Part shown: positions 32,117 to 44,836 of the stretch, piece after piece
How positions within the stretch are numbered: the first letter of the stretch is position 1
Layout of the letters: each line of letters starts with the position of its first letter
NCBI GenBank assembly: GCA_958299035.1
Contig: CATQJL010000001.1
Span: forward strand, 31,545,554-31,609,553
Direction of reading: 5' to 3'
Source: Cylicocyclus nassatus
Lineage: Eukaryota; Nematoda; Chromadorea; Rhabditida; Strongylidae
Length of the DNA stretch: 64,000 nt
The notes under the pieces: generated by a model
The model's input: the letters and a program-made list of their open reading frames with translations, nothing else
Databases searched by the model: none
What the model was told of the DNA's origin: nothing
Made by a program: the position numbers and the translations under genes

Positions 32117-34892
32117 ATGCTATTGCACACCAAGCGCGCCAGCTGACGAACTGCAAATTCAGAACGTGCTCATTCCCAGCAAATTCTGCTTGTTTTCTTT
32201 TTCTTTTGTTCCTGTCAAATACGTGTCAGCTAAAAAAACACACTTCTATGGTTTGTTGAGCTAAAAAAGCTTTTACTAAAAGGTTATTAGTGAGGGTGCC
32301 GTCGGTTGCCTTATTGTGCAGGCTCACATATTAAGTTACAAATGACTCGAGGATATATAGTTTCCATTACATATTGTGGAACTGTTCTGTGAAACAACAG
32401 ACAACTACTCTTACGGCAAAGTTGCGGAAATTTAGCAAAGCTATTAGTCGCAGCAGAGTAGTAGTGTAAAGTGTTATTGTACCTCACACGTTTCCATTCG
32501 CCTATCACTTCACCACCATGTCTTCTACGACAAGAATTCTAAAAAATAAAAGTACAAGTGTAAAGAAAGCTAGTGAATCTAAATAGTCTGCAAAATCAAC
32601 TGTTTTCGACTGCAGAACGTCAGACAGAAACGGCGCGCAAACATGACACTGCTTAGGGAGGTAGCAGCATTGGTACACGCCATTTTGAGGATGTGGTAGA
32701 GGGATTGAGATAGACGATACAACATGGTTAAAAGTGGAATCTCAAAAATCTTTTTTCGAAGATGGAGGCAACAGAGATTTTTTGTGGATGAAAGACCGCT
32801 GCGCCAGCCCACCTGAAAGCCTTTCCCTGAACTACGCAAACTCAAATCCTGAAGTTTGTAATGCCGGACGCTCCACCATACCTATTTAATGAACTTTATG
32901 GGACTTTACTTTTTTACGGAGCTGTGCGACAACGAGAAAGCCAAAATTTGGTCTAGTCAAGTACGGAAATCAGGTAATTTTTATACTCTGTTACTCTTCA
33001 CACCAAAAAGTGTGAAATGTGAGAGTTGACAATTAGATGATTAAGGCGTTGTTTAACAATTCTATGCAAGAGAGAATATCAATGACATTCAATGGCTTTG
33101 TCTGCAAAGTTTTACCTACTTTTCACTCAAAAAGTAGAATATTCTGCCAAAGCAAAAGAAAATAGTTAGAACCCTTTTACCTTTTCAAATTATGGAAGCT
33201 TTATCCCGTTGAATCTAAGCGATCTTACTTTAGTATTTAAACACTGCATATAAAAAGTGAAAGGTCTTGGAATGTCGCAACATTCTACAGCATTCGCATC
33301 TGGCAGAATTTGGCCTATCTACGACCTCTCTTACAATTCTTGAATACTGAATCCGAAAAAAGCTTTGTGGTCAGTTTATCTTGGCGAATTTTCTGTGAAA
33401 TCACAGTAATACGGGCTACGGTAAGTATAATTGACATTTAATTCATTATTTTTGCCGCACAGCTCGATGACTAAAACTGCTGCCTAAAGAAGTGTTGAGT
33501 TTAGTTTCAGGTGAAATCTTCAGAAGTAAGCTTGAAAGACGTCCGTTTGAGAATAAAATAACATTCTTTTCTCAGGCACTTGACACTCAAATCCTCAATC
33601 CTGTTGTTATCGGGTACTGGGTTAAGGAGCCCAATATTTCTCTCCCATCAACCTAAACCTCTCGGTTTGTGGGAAGGATGAGCTAATACCGTGCGTGGGA
33701 AGGTGGAGCCCAATGCTCCTCGTCCACACACCCATGAGGTTTGTTTATTTTAGGCTTTGAGTAGTCTTTTGCATTGTCTGTTTATTCAAGTCAAATCTCT
33801 ATACTTATTTATTCCACTTACGCAAGAGCATGATTCTAGGCTGCAGCATACTTTACTCTCTACATCCTGGCCTGTATTCTTCACGACTTAAACGAGTGAA
33901 TCGAGTCACAAGCTGATGTAAGCCTCACAGATCGTACTGACGCATATGCGACACTTCCTGTCATTCCACTGTTACTCGATACCAATCGCTCGGATTCACC
34001 TAAGGATAGCTGCATGACGCTTGTCCTAATCAACAGAAATCCTCCATCAAGTCGTGTATGTTTCTATTTTTTATAGGTACACTGCTTGTTAGTGTGTTTT
34101 CAGTCCACGTCATTCCGATGTTCCACAAGTTGGTTTGGTACGCTTCATTCCCTTTCGTTGTTTGTTGGAGATATCTGTTGGGCCTTATTAACCTTTTGCA
34201 TTGCGAAATCTTATGGCGGGGTTCTGAATTTTTTCTAAAATTGGTTGTGCGGGCTTCTGCCTATACAGCCGTACACCCGCACTTTTTGTGAAGAGGGGCA
34301 TAAGGCAGACTCCATTGAGCCTTTACACCAATGACATGAATTCGTACGTGTTCTAAACAAGCTTAACCCGTTCTATTTTTACTTTCCGGGAGCTGGACTT
34401 GAGCTGCTTGAAGGATGTTTTTGTTTCTCTTTTCTGTGTCTTTCTAGGTCTCTTCGGTGATTGTTTCGCTTATGGCGCGCCTTGTGCGTAATATATAAAT
34501 AATTAAATAAATTAATAATGTAGAGTCGATTTGCTTGAATTTCAACGAAAGTGTATCTAGGGGTCCATTTGTGTGTCGATTGCAATTCCCATCATACTCA
34601 TCCATTATAACACGAGATGTTTGTTTCTATATATCGAACGCTAATTCGAAACTGGATAGTTTGTGCTTGCAACTACTAAAACTTCGAATCACGCGTTAAA
34701 GCATCATCTCTCTTCGGATCTTTTGCACTTTTGTCATTAACACAGTCAGCTCTGAGTAAACTTATACAAAGCTTAAATAAGGTTCACTGCAAGGGGACAT
34801 CGTTGGTAATAACATCTAAACCTAATCTTCTCTTGATCGCACTGTCTTTGACGATGACTGAGAGTGAATTCTATAGTGTAGGTCTCATAGCC
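32117..34892. other. No supported feature
   Basis: 2.8 kb with only short overlapping ORFs. No terminal repeats or RNA genes recognised. Confidence 0.4.
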
Positions 34893-35408
34893 GGCGGCGT
34901 GGCGTTATGGAGCAAAGCTACGCCGCATTCGTCTGCGGTATATCCTGAGGGTCCTTTGCGTTGTGTCGCTCCTAATTGCACCCGCAGAGGAGCTAGCGTT
35001 ATCCAGCGGATCGAGTCATTCTCGAAATTCTTTTTCTGTAAAATTTTGAGGATGAAAAAATAGACTCTGAGGAACAAATGTTTGAAATAAAGGCTTGGAA
35101 AGTCAGTATTGAAATTTTCTGTCCCTTTTCTCTACTAATTCTCGTGTTACACTTGAAATCCGTCTTTTTTCTCATCGAGATTCAGCCTTTGCATCCGTAA
35201 AATCCATATATTTTTCGATTTTAAATATCTTTATTGCATTCATGCAGTTTGCACATCTTCTCAAGACATAGCAATATTGAATGGCTGAATTCGTTGTCAG
35301 GAGCGGTGTACTCCTGCGGCTGCAATTAAAGGCGACGCAACTGGCCCTCAGGGTATACCGCAGGGGAATGCGGCGCTGCTTTGCTCCATAACGCCTGCCC
35401 CCCCCCCC
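34893..35408. mobile_element. MITE with 9-bp target duplication (Mutator-like candidate)
   Basis: CTCATAGCC flanks both sides exactly (34884-34892 and 35409-35417). The inverted repeats are about 100 bp: GGCGTTATGGAGCAAAGC, then a CGCCGCATTC..CTGCGGTATA..CCTGAGGG order on both arms. A C-run sits at the right tip. The 9-bp duplication and long TIR suggest a Mutator-like non-autonomous element; a 110-codon ORF across the left arm is incidental. Confidence 0.75.
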
Positions 35409-35417
35409 CTCATAGCC

Positions 35418-37497
35418 AGTAGCTAATTAGTTCAACGCTAATAGGGTATATGTCAAGATGAACGATAGCTGGTACTAGTGGCGTGCGGGGTCATGAACTG
35501 GCAATAACGTGTTCGCTCGAAGCTCCGCCCTACTGCGGCGGACGAGTTTCTCGGACGATACCGTCAAGTAAGAATAACTTTTGATAGTGAAATACAAGCT
35601 TGTTGCAAGCTGCGGTGAAGCTTGACTATTTACAGAATCTGTTTTAATTTTCTTTTCTTTTTTGGCAATCAATGAATAGCTGATGTGTTGGCCGTGAAAT
35701 TCGATAGATTTGCTGATTTACCTATGAATGACCGAGTGACTCCTGGATATCCAACTTTGAAGTGTGAAATCAATCTAGAACACCTCAGGCATGATTGTCT
35801 GAATGACCTCACATCTTATGACTAGTTCGCACGCAATTTCGATTGAGTTACAGATCGATTTATATTGAGGATAGCAGTTTTTGGAAGCAAATTGAAAGAA
35901 TTTTGTTATTCAAAGCAGATTCGAAAATATATAAGTGCAGTATGATTGTCCTGAAATCTGAGAAAATTTATGTGATATGACCGCATATTTGCAAAACGAG
36001 TTAGTTTGCTCAAAACAAACAACAACGCCTATAATGCTTGTTTTGAATTCTCGTCGCAATGAAATCTGTTTTTAGCTATGATTAGGGTTTTGTAACTTAC
36101 TTAGTTTCAACTAACTAACTTAGTTTTGTAAATTAATGGTGTTGGTCATTTGAGCAATAATAATAGTATTTCTCGATAAGCTGACTTCTTTTTGAACTAA
36201 ACTTGAGAGTGCACAACAAAGCATATTCAATGTGGTAACAAATATGAGTGGAGAAAAACACTTTTTCAAGCATTTTCAAAACAATTTTCTCATACCTACA
36301 ATGAAAAATCATTTTGGACAAGCCTACTAGGAACAAATAATTGAAATACATAAAAAAGAGCTTGCGAACTAATCTATAATGAAAAATGATCTGAAAACTG
36401 ATTTTCAATTTAATTGAAATTTTGAAATCTACTGTTACCCAAATTGCAACCAACTGCAGAAGCATGAACAAAGTATTAGAGAGTTTTCCAATAGCGCAAC
36501 GCATTCCTAGGCTAATTAACAAGGGGCCGGAGCGATCAGCGCACCGCGTACAGTACCCAGCTGGCGGCTGGCACATGCTATCGTTCATCTGCCACCCCGC
36601 TAATAAGCAGCCACACTCCTTTGCCGAGCTAGCTTCCAAACTTTTGTTTTCGATTTTCATATGTCGATTGAGATAGTAAACTAAGCACACTACTTAGCAT
36701 TCCGTGATATAGCGCATCAATTAGTCAGCAGGGATGCGATATCTATGGAAGGGAGCTCTTTTAGATTTGCATAAAACACGTTGAGAAAAAAGCATACTTG
36801 CTCTGAGATTGCTTGCTGCGATTCTACGTTCAGAAAATTGACACTCTCTTCAAGAAAACTAGACAGTTATCATTGTTGCAATGATAAGATGTAGAGCGGT
36901 AGGTTTGAATTCTTTTCGACGGACATGTTCTCATGACGACGTCCAACGCTTTGCAAAAAATTGAATAAATTCGGTAAGAATCTTGCTAGAGGTAAATCCA
37001 TCGACAATCTTTATGGAAAGGCCGTTCCAAGACTGCTCTTCCCACTCAAAGAACTGTCTAACTGTTCAGTCTAAACCTCTCAGTAATATTGCTAAAACTG
37101 ACTTTCAAAATTACGCGTATAAATTTTAACCTCTACTGTGACCTAAAAACTGCGTGGGACCGTAGGGCCTCGTCACTCCCGAAAATGCTATGGAGATCAC
37201 TTACGCTCTTAATTCGTGGAAAGCCGAGGAAAGAAGTTTGAGTTGTAGTAAAGCAATTAAGTCAGAAACGACCTCCAATAAGCTGTATGTAGCTGTCTTA
37301 CTTCACAAAACGATTTTTGGATTAAAAGGTTTTTTTCTCGCTTTGAAACTGCAGGTCTTCCCAAGGACTTTGGCCGAGGCTTGTATATGGGGTTATGCTG
37401 TGAATTCATGGAATCATGAAAGAGAACTTGGGAGACTTGAAAATCTCGACTGACATTTGTCTGCCCATAGTAACAACATGGAAATTTTGTCTCGAAG
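35418..37497. other. No supported gene
   Basis: The minus-strand ORF 36133-36690 (185 codons) is the longest open frame in this contig outside repeats. Its product has a hydrophobic, low-complexity C-terminal half and no domain I recognise, and AT-rich composition makes it plausible by chance. Confidence 0.35.
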
Positions 37498-37568
37498 CTT
37501 TTTCTGTGGTGAAAATATACATGGCAGTAATTGATATGCTGCCATATATATTTTCGCCACAGAAAAAA
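37498..37568. other. Near-perfect 29-bp-stem hairpin
   Basis: The left arm TTTCTGTGGTGAAAATATA.. pairs with the right arm ..TATATTTTCGCCACAGAAA across a loop of about 10 nt, with one G-T wobble and one C-A mismatch. Stem and loop size are in the range of a microRNA precursor, but a tiny palindromic repeat would look the same. Strand unknown. Confidence 0.4.
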
Positions 37569-38816
37569 ACGAAATAAAAATCCGAGTATTTTGTTAATAT
37601 TTATAACAATAGTTTAATGATTTTAAACAGCTATGAAGACTTTCATAACTTTCAACGTCTTTGCTATAAAACCTTTCAGATGATCTTTTACTTAAAGCTT
37701 TTTACTAAAATATGCAATGTTTGCTGGGGACTTGTGCTACCATAAAAAATTTGAAAAAATTGAATATAAAGATTTAGCATGAACATGAGTCGTGGTGTTT
37801 CTTATTAGTCGCCCAAAACATAAGAACAATGCAATTACGGAACTCTTGTCCAACTTACATTAGTGAGATTACCTTTAGAACATTTATGATTAGAGAGAAA
37901 AATTTTTTACAATTATCAATAAACGAAATCATAGTTTTCAAAAAACTGCATTCTCGATCATCCAGAAGGAGCGAGATAAGAGGCCTTTTCTTTTCCTGCA
38001 AAAGATTGTTACAAAACGATTTAATGGACACCAAAGTCAGAAGTACTGCTCAACCGACTATATTCCAAATCAAGAGCTCGGTAAAGCAGAGGCGTTTGAT
38101 AAAAGAATTTTAGCAACCATTTTCTGAAGCATTTTTTCGTTTTTTTTTGGTTATGGAATTGTCAAGGAGTTGTAGATTGTTAATTACTTTTTCGCATTCG
38201 CAATGATCATTTTTGAACAGAGTTATAGTGAATCAAATTTGACTTCAAAAACGGTAAAACTTCCGACAACGAATACACCTACGGGTAAATATTCGACACT
38301 TTGGCGATTCCCAAATTTTTTTTTCAATGCTGGTGGAAGAATTTGGAGGAGGTTTCTCAAGTTTTGTTGGCATTTGCCTGGCCACGTTTAGCTGACTCTT
38401 TCGTAGTGTATATTTTTCTTTTCTTGTCACCTCCTTTCTCAATTTTGAATAGAACACTTGATTTCTTCGCGAAAGTTGTAATGCGCTTAATGAGTTGCAT
38501 TGAGGATTCCCCATACTTAACCTAGATCCGTCAGTGCAATCAAAAATGTCATGTTTGGAGCTGGTTTCTTTTAGAGAATTTTTTCGAATTTGCAGTGCTA
38601 TAGATCCAATCAGATCTCTGATCCACCAATGCGATAGTGTATTTACGAAGAGAAGTAGAAAATATAATTAATCTATTTCTTTCCTTCATCAAGATCTCAG
38701 TTACTCATAGCTGTTTGATCTACGGCATTGTTTTTGAATTCAAGTATTCGTAAAAAGTTGATGCTACCAAAAGTTCTAGTGGACGAAATTGTCTTCGTGT
38801 TAACATATTATCGGAG

Positions 38817-39104
38817 TTAGGCTGCCAGAATTTGCTTCCGAAGCGTGAAAATTGCTTTGAAAATAGCTTCGGATGACGAATTCTCCAAAACGAACCTTGG
38901 CTCCTCCTTTTTGAGCCCATCGCGCATCCAACCAATCACCGTTCCGAAGAGCTCGCCTTGTGGATTCTGCGGAACAGGGTTTGTTAGGTTTTTTGCGGAT
39001 TCTTGACTTGATATCCGGAATCTAGGACATGAGGCGGCGAACGACAAAAACATGGAAGTCGAGAATTTGGTGGACGATGCCTTTGAATAAAGCACACACG
39101 GCAT
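38817..39104 (-). CDS. Possible 3'-terminal exon of an unrecognised gene
   Basis: The minus-strand frame is open from about 39104 to a stop at 38817, up to 95 codons. The C-terminal half (GELFGTVIGWMRDGLKKEEP onward) has balanced amino-acid use and good codon structure, unlike the AT-driven ORFs nearby. I do not recognise the family. The ATG at 39104 need not be the start; the frame could be entered by splicing. Neighbouring candidate exons on the same strand are at 39295-39684 and 41761-41949, but no joined model can be proven by reading alone. Chance remains possible. Confidence 0.3.
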   Translation of the reverse strand: MPCVLYSKASSTKFSTSMFLSFAASCPRFRISSQESAKNLTNPVPQNPQGELFGTVIGWMRDGLKKEEPRFVLENSSSEAIFKAIFTLRKQILAA

Positions 39105-39294
39105 GTGTACAAGGTCTAAAGGCCTTTACAAGGTCTAAAATTTCTCAATAAGAAAAGCTAGCTTGCTTAGCTTGGCTTGGCAGGAAACATAAATATTCTA
39201 GATCAGATCAGCTTTAAACGCTGACTCACATATGCTGTTCCTAGCTGCCGCGCACCATTCCAAAGCAAGTTTTGGACTTTTTCCTGTGCAAAAC

Positions 39295-39684
39295 TTATAT
39301 GCTTCCGAACATGATAAGACTGCCTGTAGATAAAAATCTGCAAGAGTGTGCTGAGATATCAAAACAACACAAATCTAAACTTTTCTCACGGGAAAAAAAT
39401 AGCGCCAGTGTATTAGCACTCAGATGATAATGTCGTGATGCCAGCGAGTCGATGAGTATGCCACTTTTGCGCAAGAAAAAGACCATAACTCGCTTTGGAA
39501 TGGTGGCAGCTAGGATAGCATACTTGGAATGGGCGTTTGAAAAATCCAATATATTCGCTTGCCAAAAGGCCGAGCTAACACAAGCAGCTTTTGTCACTCC
39601 AAAATCCGCAGGTGCCGGTAGATGCGCCATCTTCAAAGCTCGTGTCGCTTCGGCTCCAAATAGGATAATATCTATACATTTCAC
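39295..39684 (-). CDS. Possible internal or alternative exon, unrecognised
   Basis: 129-codon minus-strand frame. The stretch ALKMAHLPAPADFGVTKAAC and the following SSAFWQ are well-composed, and third-position usage varies as in coding DNA. A second minus-strand frame over the same start (with KTCEMYRYYPIW) is also open for about 40 codons, so the frame choice is uncertain. No domain recognised. Confidence 0.25.
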   Translation of the reverse strand: MKCIDIILFGAEATRALKMAHLPAPADFGVTKAACVSSAFWQANILDFSNAHSKYAILAATIPKRVMVFFLRKSGILIDSLASRHYHLSANTLALFFSREKSLDLCCFDISAHSCRFLSTGSLIMFGSI

Positions 39685-41033
39685 ATGTTTTTGCAGCAGC
39701 CTCCTTTGCTTTCACACCTTTTTTCATTGATGGCGGAAGAATCGCAAACTTCGCTGTTCATTTTGAAGTGGTAATTAGTCCAATGTTATATCACACACAA
39801 AGGAAGGCTAAATACACCACTTTTCTTTAGGCAAAATGCAACTTCAAACAATGATATATAGTCTCAAGAAAAGCGTCCTACGTACGATGTGAAGCTAGAA
39901 TTGCGAATATCCTCATTATTCTAGACTCAACCTGGTACATTCCATTAATACGTTGAGCATCTGCTATTCAAAGTTGTAATTGAACAAGATACTGCGAATA
40001 TTTGAATTTACGCTACTTTGCTATTACTTAGGCATTGAACAACTTTTCAAAAAATAGGACCGTTTAACAGGATATCTTCTCTCTTACCTGATTGACGGAT
40101 AGAATTTGTAAACAATCGTCTCACTGTCAGTAAATGGGATCGCAACAAAAGCATATTTGCAGCCATAGAATTCTGCTCGCGGAAAGGGCCAGGCTTCTGC
40201 AACTACTGAAAAGTCTCAATCGCGTACGAGTTATTATTAGCAAGAATTAGAGAATCTGCTTGACTTCTCGCACAGCCTCAAATCAGAAGATATTTATGCA
40301 TGAGGTTTAATGCTCTTATCTAATTGGACAAAGCCGTCTAACTTTTGCAAATCTTCTTCCACTCTCTCTTTCTTTGAATTCTAGACTTGAAATTAGAAAA
40401 CGAAAAACAGCACGCAGTGACAAGAAAAATCTTACTGGATTTTTCGTTGATGGCTTTATCATAGAAACAGACACAACATGATACGCTCAGGAAACATACA
40501 TTACTTCTTAATCTTTTTGTATTTTCCATCAAAAAATGAGCAGCAGCGCATCATAGAAGAGGTAAATAGAGCACTAGTAACGATTGCAGTACCCAAGACA
40601 TCTTTTTAAAAGATAACAATAAATCTCCCTAACTACTTGAAAGCTGGTCATGCGTAAATGATGCAATCGTTCTAAAGGTACTATTCGATAAGCAAAAGTG
40701 ACAAGTGATTTGAAAATCTTCCACTTTTCTAGAAAATACTAAAAATGTGGCTCCTGAAGGTCTCATCTTTGCAATTCCACTGGCATCCGTGTCGACAAGG
40801 CTGCCGGCTAAGCCAGGAGTTCGTTCATTTTTCCTTTTTCCCTTCAATTTTAGAATAACAAATATCTATCTGCTATTGTTGCAATTCCAGTGCAATTACT
40901 GCAATAAGATGAAAAATGAAAACAAAAAGAAGAGTTGCTTATCTAACTGCGTGGTATAGTGACCACTCGCATGATCTACCCCGTGCCTGCAATCAAATGG
41001 AGCCCCATCCCCGTATTAACCCTAATTAGTAAA

Positions 41034-41062
41034 TTTTATATATAAAGGTGCATGTCTGTTTA
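41034..41062 (+). mobile_element. Helitron 5' end, cut off by a mariner-type terminus
   Basis: TTTTATATATAAAGGTGCATG then TCTGTTTA matches the 5' end of the 29403 Helitron. It stops at a TA followed by TTAGGGTGATGCAAAAATAA (from 41065), which looks like a mariner-type terminal repeat. The matching opposite terminus was not found before the gap. Confidence 0.5.
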
Positions 41063-41760
41063 TATTAGGGTGATGCAAAAATAATGAGCGTTTTTATTTG
41101 CTTGCTTTAACAAAGCAACCAGACTCAACCCAACAAAGGATAAGGGGTACTGTTCGATAGAGCAAAGCAAGCTCTACAAGATGGCACTCATGTCTTTGCG
41201 CCATGCTCGATCCACGGAGAGTTCGAACTCAAAATCTAAAGATTTCCAAATGCCCAAAAAATCGAAAAAAATCAGATCTTCGTCCAAATAATTTCTACGA
41301 ACCTCCCACTCTCTCACATCAATACTATCGATACCTGATATCCATACGTGCGATTGCCGTATTTTTTCCTTGACTAGAAACTGAGAAAACGAAAACTTCC
41401 CTGATTTTCTCAAAAAATGCTGAGCCTTCTTGCATATGTAGTTCTATACTACAAGCCTAGGTAAGCATAACTGTAGATTTTCAGCCCATTCTAAGCGATA
41501 GTTAAGTTAGTTCCTTTAATCTGCACTATTCCCCAATAAAAAGAAGAAAGTTTTTGCTGGCCTACAACAACTTGTTTTATCGTGGAGCACGATGATTACA
41601 ACATCTACCTTCTGATGTTCTACGATCGTCTAGCAGTGCCCCCTTCAAGTCAAAACTGAGGAAAGTTGATTTACAGGATCTTGCTTACCTTTATGGTTGA
41701 ATTCAGTTTATTGAAAACCTTCTTTCAGTCACCATCCTTGTTCTATCGCGTTGCCTTACA

Positions 41761-41949
41761 CGTTGAAGGTTGGATGCATGAATGCTGAGTCTTCGAAAAT
41801 TCACTGCGTTCTTCCACTATCGCGTTTGTCAGATACTCCTTCAAACTAGCTACAGCTCGAATAACAATTTGACCACTACGACCACCAACATCTATTTTGC
41901 CATGATCAAATAGCACCAATTCGACATCTGTACCGCTATAGCTGGCCAT
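41761..41949 (-). CDS. Possible first exon of an unrecognised gene
   Basis: The minus-strand frame starts at ATG 41949 with MASYSGTDVELVLFDHGKID and reads about 63 codons to a GTAAGG splice-donor-like site at about 41760 (the frame would otherwise stop at 41743). Composition is that of a soluble protein. The next downstream minus-strand open frame, 41174-41413, lies next to a mariner-type terminal repeat and may be transposon-derived. No family recognised, no expression evidence. Confidence 0.3.
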
Positions 41950-42065
41950 GTGCGATTACATGATCCGACCACAAAATGCATACCCAAAAACAACTATCAA
42001 TTTGTGTCTTTTTAATATTATTTTCGTTCAAATGTCTTGCTAACCCCAAGTCTTGCCATCACGTT

Positions 42066-42565
42066 NNNNNNNNNNNNNNNNNNNNNNNNNNNNNNNNNNN
42101 NNNNNNNNNNNNNNNNNNNNNNNNNNNNNNNNNNNNNNNNNNNNNNNNNNNNNNNNNNNNNNNNNNNNNNNNNNNNNNNNNNNNNNNNNNNNNNNNNNNN
42201 NNNNNNNNNNNNNNNNNNNNNNNNNNNNNNNNNNNNNNNNNNNNNNNNNNNNNNNNNNNNNNNNNNNNNNNNNNNNNNNNNNNNNNNNNNNNNNNNNNNN
42301 NNNNNNNNNNNNNNNNNNNNNNNNNNNNNNNNNNNNNNNNNNNNNNNNNNNNNNNNNNNNNNNNNNNNNNNNNNNNNNNNNNNNNNNNNNNNNNNNNNNN
42401 NNNNNNNNNNNNNNNNNNNNNNNNNNNNNNNNNNNNNNNNNNNNNNNNNNNNNNNNNNNNNNNNNNNNNNNNNNNNNNNNNNNNNNNNNNNNNNNNNNNN
42501 NNNNNNNNNNNNNNNNNNNNNNNNNNNNNNNNNNNNNNNNNNNNNNNNNNNNNNNNNNNNNNNNN
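42066..42565. other. Assembly gap, 500 N
   Basis: Exactly 500 N, the fixed size some scaffolders insert for unknown distances. It separates nematode-like from fish-like DNA. Confidence 1.
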
Positions 42566-42591
42566 AAGCAGTGGTATCAACGCAGAGTACT
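42566..42591 (+). other. Library PCR adapter at the left end of the fish contig
   Basis: 26 nt beginning AAGCAGTGGTATCAACGCAG and ending AGTACT. It is the template-switch/ultra-low-input amplification adapter, here the first bases after the gap. Technical sequence, not genomic. Confidence 0.97.
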
Positions 42592-43819
42592 GTCATTAAT
42601 ACAACCTCCAATAGAGTCAGCCACTTCATCACACTCAAGTGATTGCTGCATTGGCCTGTCAGCCTGCACCCACTGCCTGTGTCTCTGTGTGTGTCTGTGT
42701 GTCTGTGTGTGTGTGTGTGGAGCGAGCATCTTTTACAAACTGCAGTGTCCTTGCCACAACATGCACAGCTCAGCTTGGGAATGTGGAAATAGATTTGGTC
42801 CACTCCCGAGCGGCGATGATAAGTTACCAGAGCTGGCATGGGACACTCACTCAACTCCCACAAGGCAGTCTCTCCATCTGTATAAATCCTGACCACACCT
42901 TGACATTGAGGAGAATTCAGTACAGATCTGATTCTTTATTAAATCCATATTCTGTATTTTTCTTTTATTCTCTTTTTTTTTTAAACAACACCTACAAATG
43001 TCCAATGTAGCAGCAAATCTAGTTGAGCAGGTTGATGTTAATGGGACTGCATAGAGGAAACCCTTGCCGTACAACAAGCATGTTGTTAAAAAAAAGTCCT
43101 TATCTTTGTATGCTTATATAACATGACAATGTCACTCCACTGCAATAGCCGTATGTTCTTAAATAAATAACGAACTTTATTTCAGCCCCCAAATGATTTG
43201 AAACTTCAAACCTTTCAGACAAAACTCAAAACTCAGAGTGATTATCATTCCTTGGAACACATTTGGTAAGTTCTGATCACTGCATACCAGCAATACCCCC
43301 ACAAGACTAAATGTCTGATGTTTTGGAGATGTTCTGACCCTACAATTATCTAGTCATCACTTTCATGTGTATGTCATGATGATACAAATACACTAGTGAC
43401 ACCCAACCAACCACATGGGGCACATTCACGTTACAAGCCACATTGCTTGAATCCGTTTTCCGTTGTTTGCTGATTTTTAACCGATTTATTACTCAACCAC
43501 GAAAGTCATTTAGAGTGAACCTAAGAGTAGAAGTTCTTTGCTCATATTCTGGATTTGAGAGCTTAATAGGCAGACAAAAAACAGATAACAGGCCTCATAA
43601 AATTTAGAATTGATTTGTTTCTTTCAATAATACTAGAAGGCTTGTTTCTAATAAATTGGCCATATTCAGACAGATCACGTCCTTTTCAATAAGCAGGAGA
43701 GAATTTGCAGCGATAAACCCAGCTGCAGTCTGAACTCATATATAGCTCCTGAGATTCTGACGAGGATTAAAGTGAAACTTAACGTGAAGCATTGCTCTGA
43801 CACGCATGCTTGCCACTTA

Positions 43820-44590
43820 CAGTGATGTGAAAAAGTATTTTCCCCTTTACAGATTTTTTTTGTTTTTGCATTTTTGTCATACTTATATTTTTAAGATAAT
43901 CAATTTTTAATATCAGACTAATATAACCTGATTAAATAAATTATTTCATTCTTTAAGGAAAATAAACTATTTCAACCAATCTATCCCTTGAAAAAAAGTG
44001 CTTTTATACTGATTAATTACACTTTTTGTAAAGCTGACTTCAATTTTACTAACCACAACCAGGCCTGATTACTGATTACCAGACCTATAGAATCAATAAA
44101 TCACTTAAATAGAACTTGTCTGATAACATGAAGCAGCTAAAATATTTCAAAAAGCACCACATTATGTAGCAATCTGAAGAAATTCAAAAACAGATGAGAA
44201 AACAAAGTCATTCATGATCTGTAAAAGGTCTGTAAAAGGTTACAGAGTAATTTCAAAACTCCATCAGACTACAATGAAAGCTATTATTTACAAAAGAAGA
44301 ATACATAAAACACTGGTGAACCTTCCCAGGAGTGGCCGGCCGACCAAAATGATTCCAAAAGGGCATGGACAACTCATCCAGGAGGTCACAAAGGAACCCT
44401 GAACAACATTTAAAGAACTGCAGGGCTCATTTACCTCAGTTAAGGTCAGCTTTGAGGATTCAAAAATAAGTAAGAGACTGGTCGAAAATGATCTCCATAG
44501 GAGAGTTCCAAGGTAAAATCCACTGCAGACCAAAAGAAATAAAACATAAGGCAACAACCAAAACTCATCCACAGAAATGTTAATAACTCA
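43820..44590 (+). mobile_element. Truncated Tc1-like element (teleost type)
   Basis: The terminus CAGTGATGTGAAAAAGTATT is a familiar fish Tc1 end. Downstream, plus-strand fragments include LVNLPRSGRPTKM (44309-44350), the HTH/GRPR-like region of Tc1 transposase, with stops and frameshifts. The element stops near 44590, so the catalytic half and right end are missing. Confidence 0.75.
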
Positions 44591-44763
44591 TTGTCAGTTA
44601 TCGGTAAAGCTTGATTGCGGTTGTTGCCGACAAGGGTGGCGAAAGGCTGTTTCTACAGGGCCTGTGTTCTCTATGGCCAGTCTGTGCTCTTCCCACTGCG
44701 GAGGAGAGCTTATCAATACAGCAGGGGGGATAAGAGGCAGGAGATTTATAGCTCTCTCGCCCA

Positions 44764-44787
44764 GGAGAGAGAGAGAGAGAGATAGAT

Positions 44788-44836
<49 letters not shown>

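Noticed and set aside
36133..36690. 185-codon minus-strand ORF as a gene
   Set aside because: AT-rich, hydrophobic low-complexity C-terminal half, no domain, and an opposite-strand ORF overlaps it.
40747..40959. Plus-strand exon beginning MAPEGLIFAIPL
   Set aside because: Both strands are open over the same 100 bp and neither shows a domain or a convincing splice pair.
42018..42896. Long ORFs of 170-290 codons across the N gaps here and at 62160-62812
   Set aside because: Most of their length is unknown bases, and the rest includes adapter sequence.
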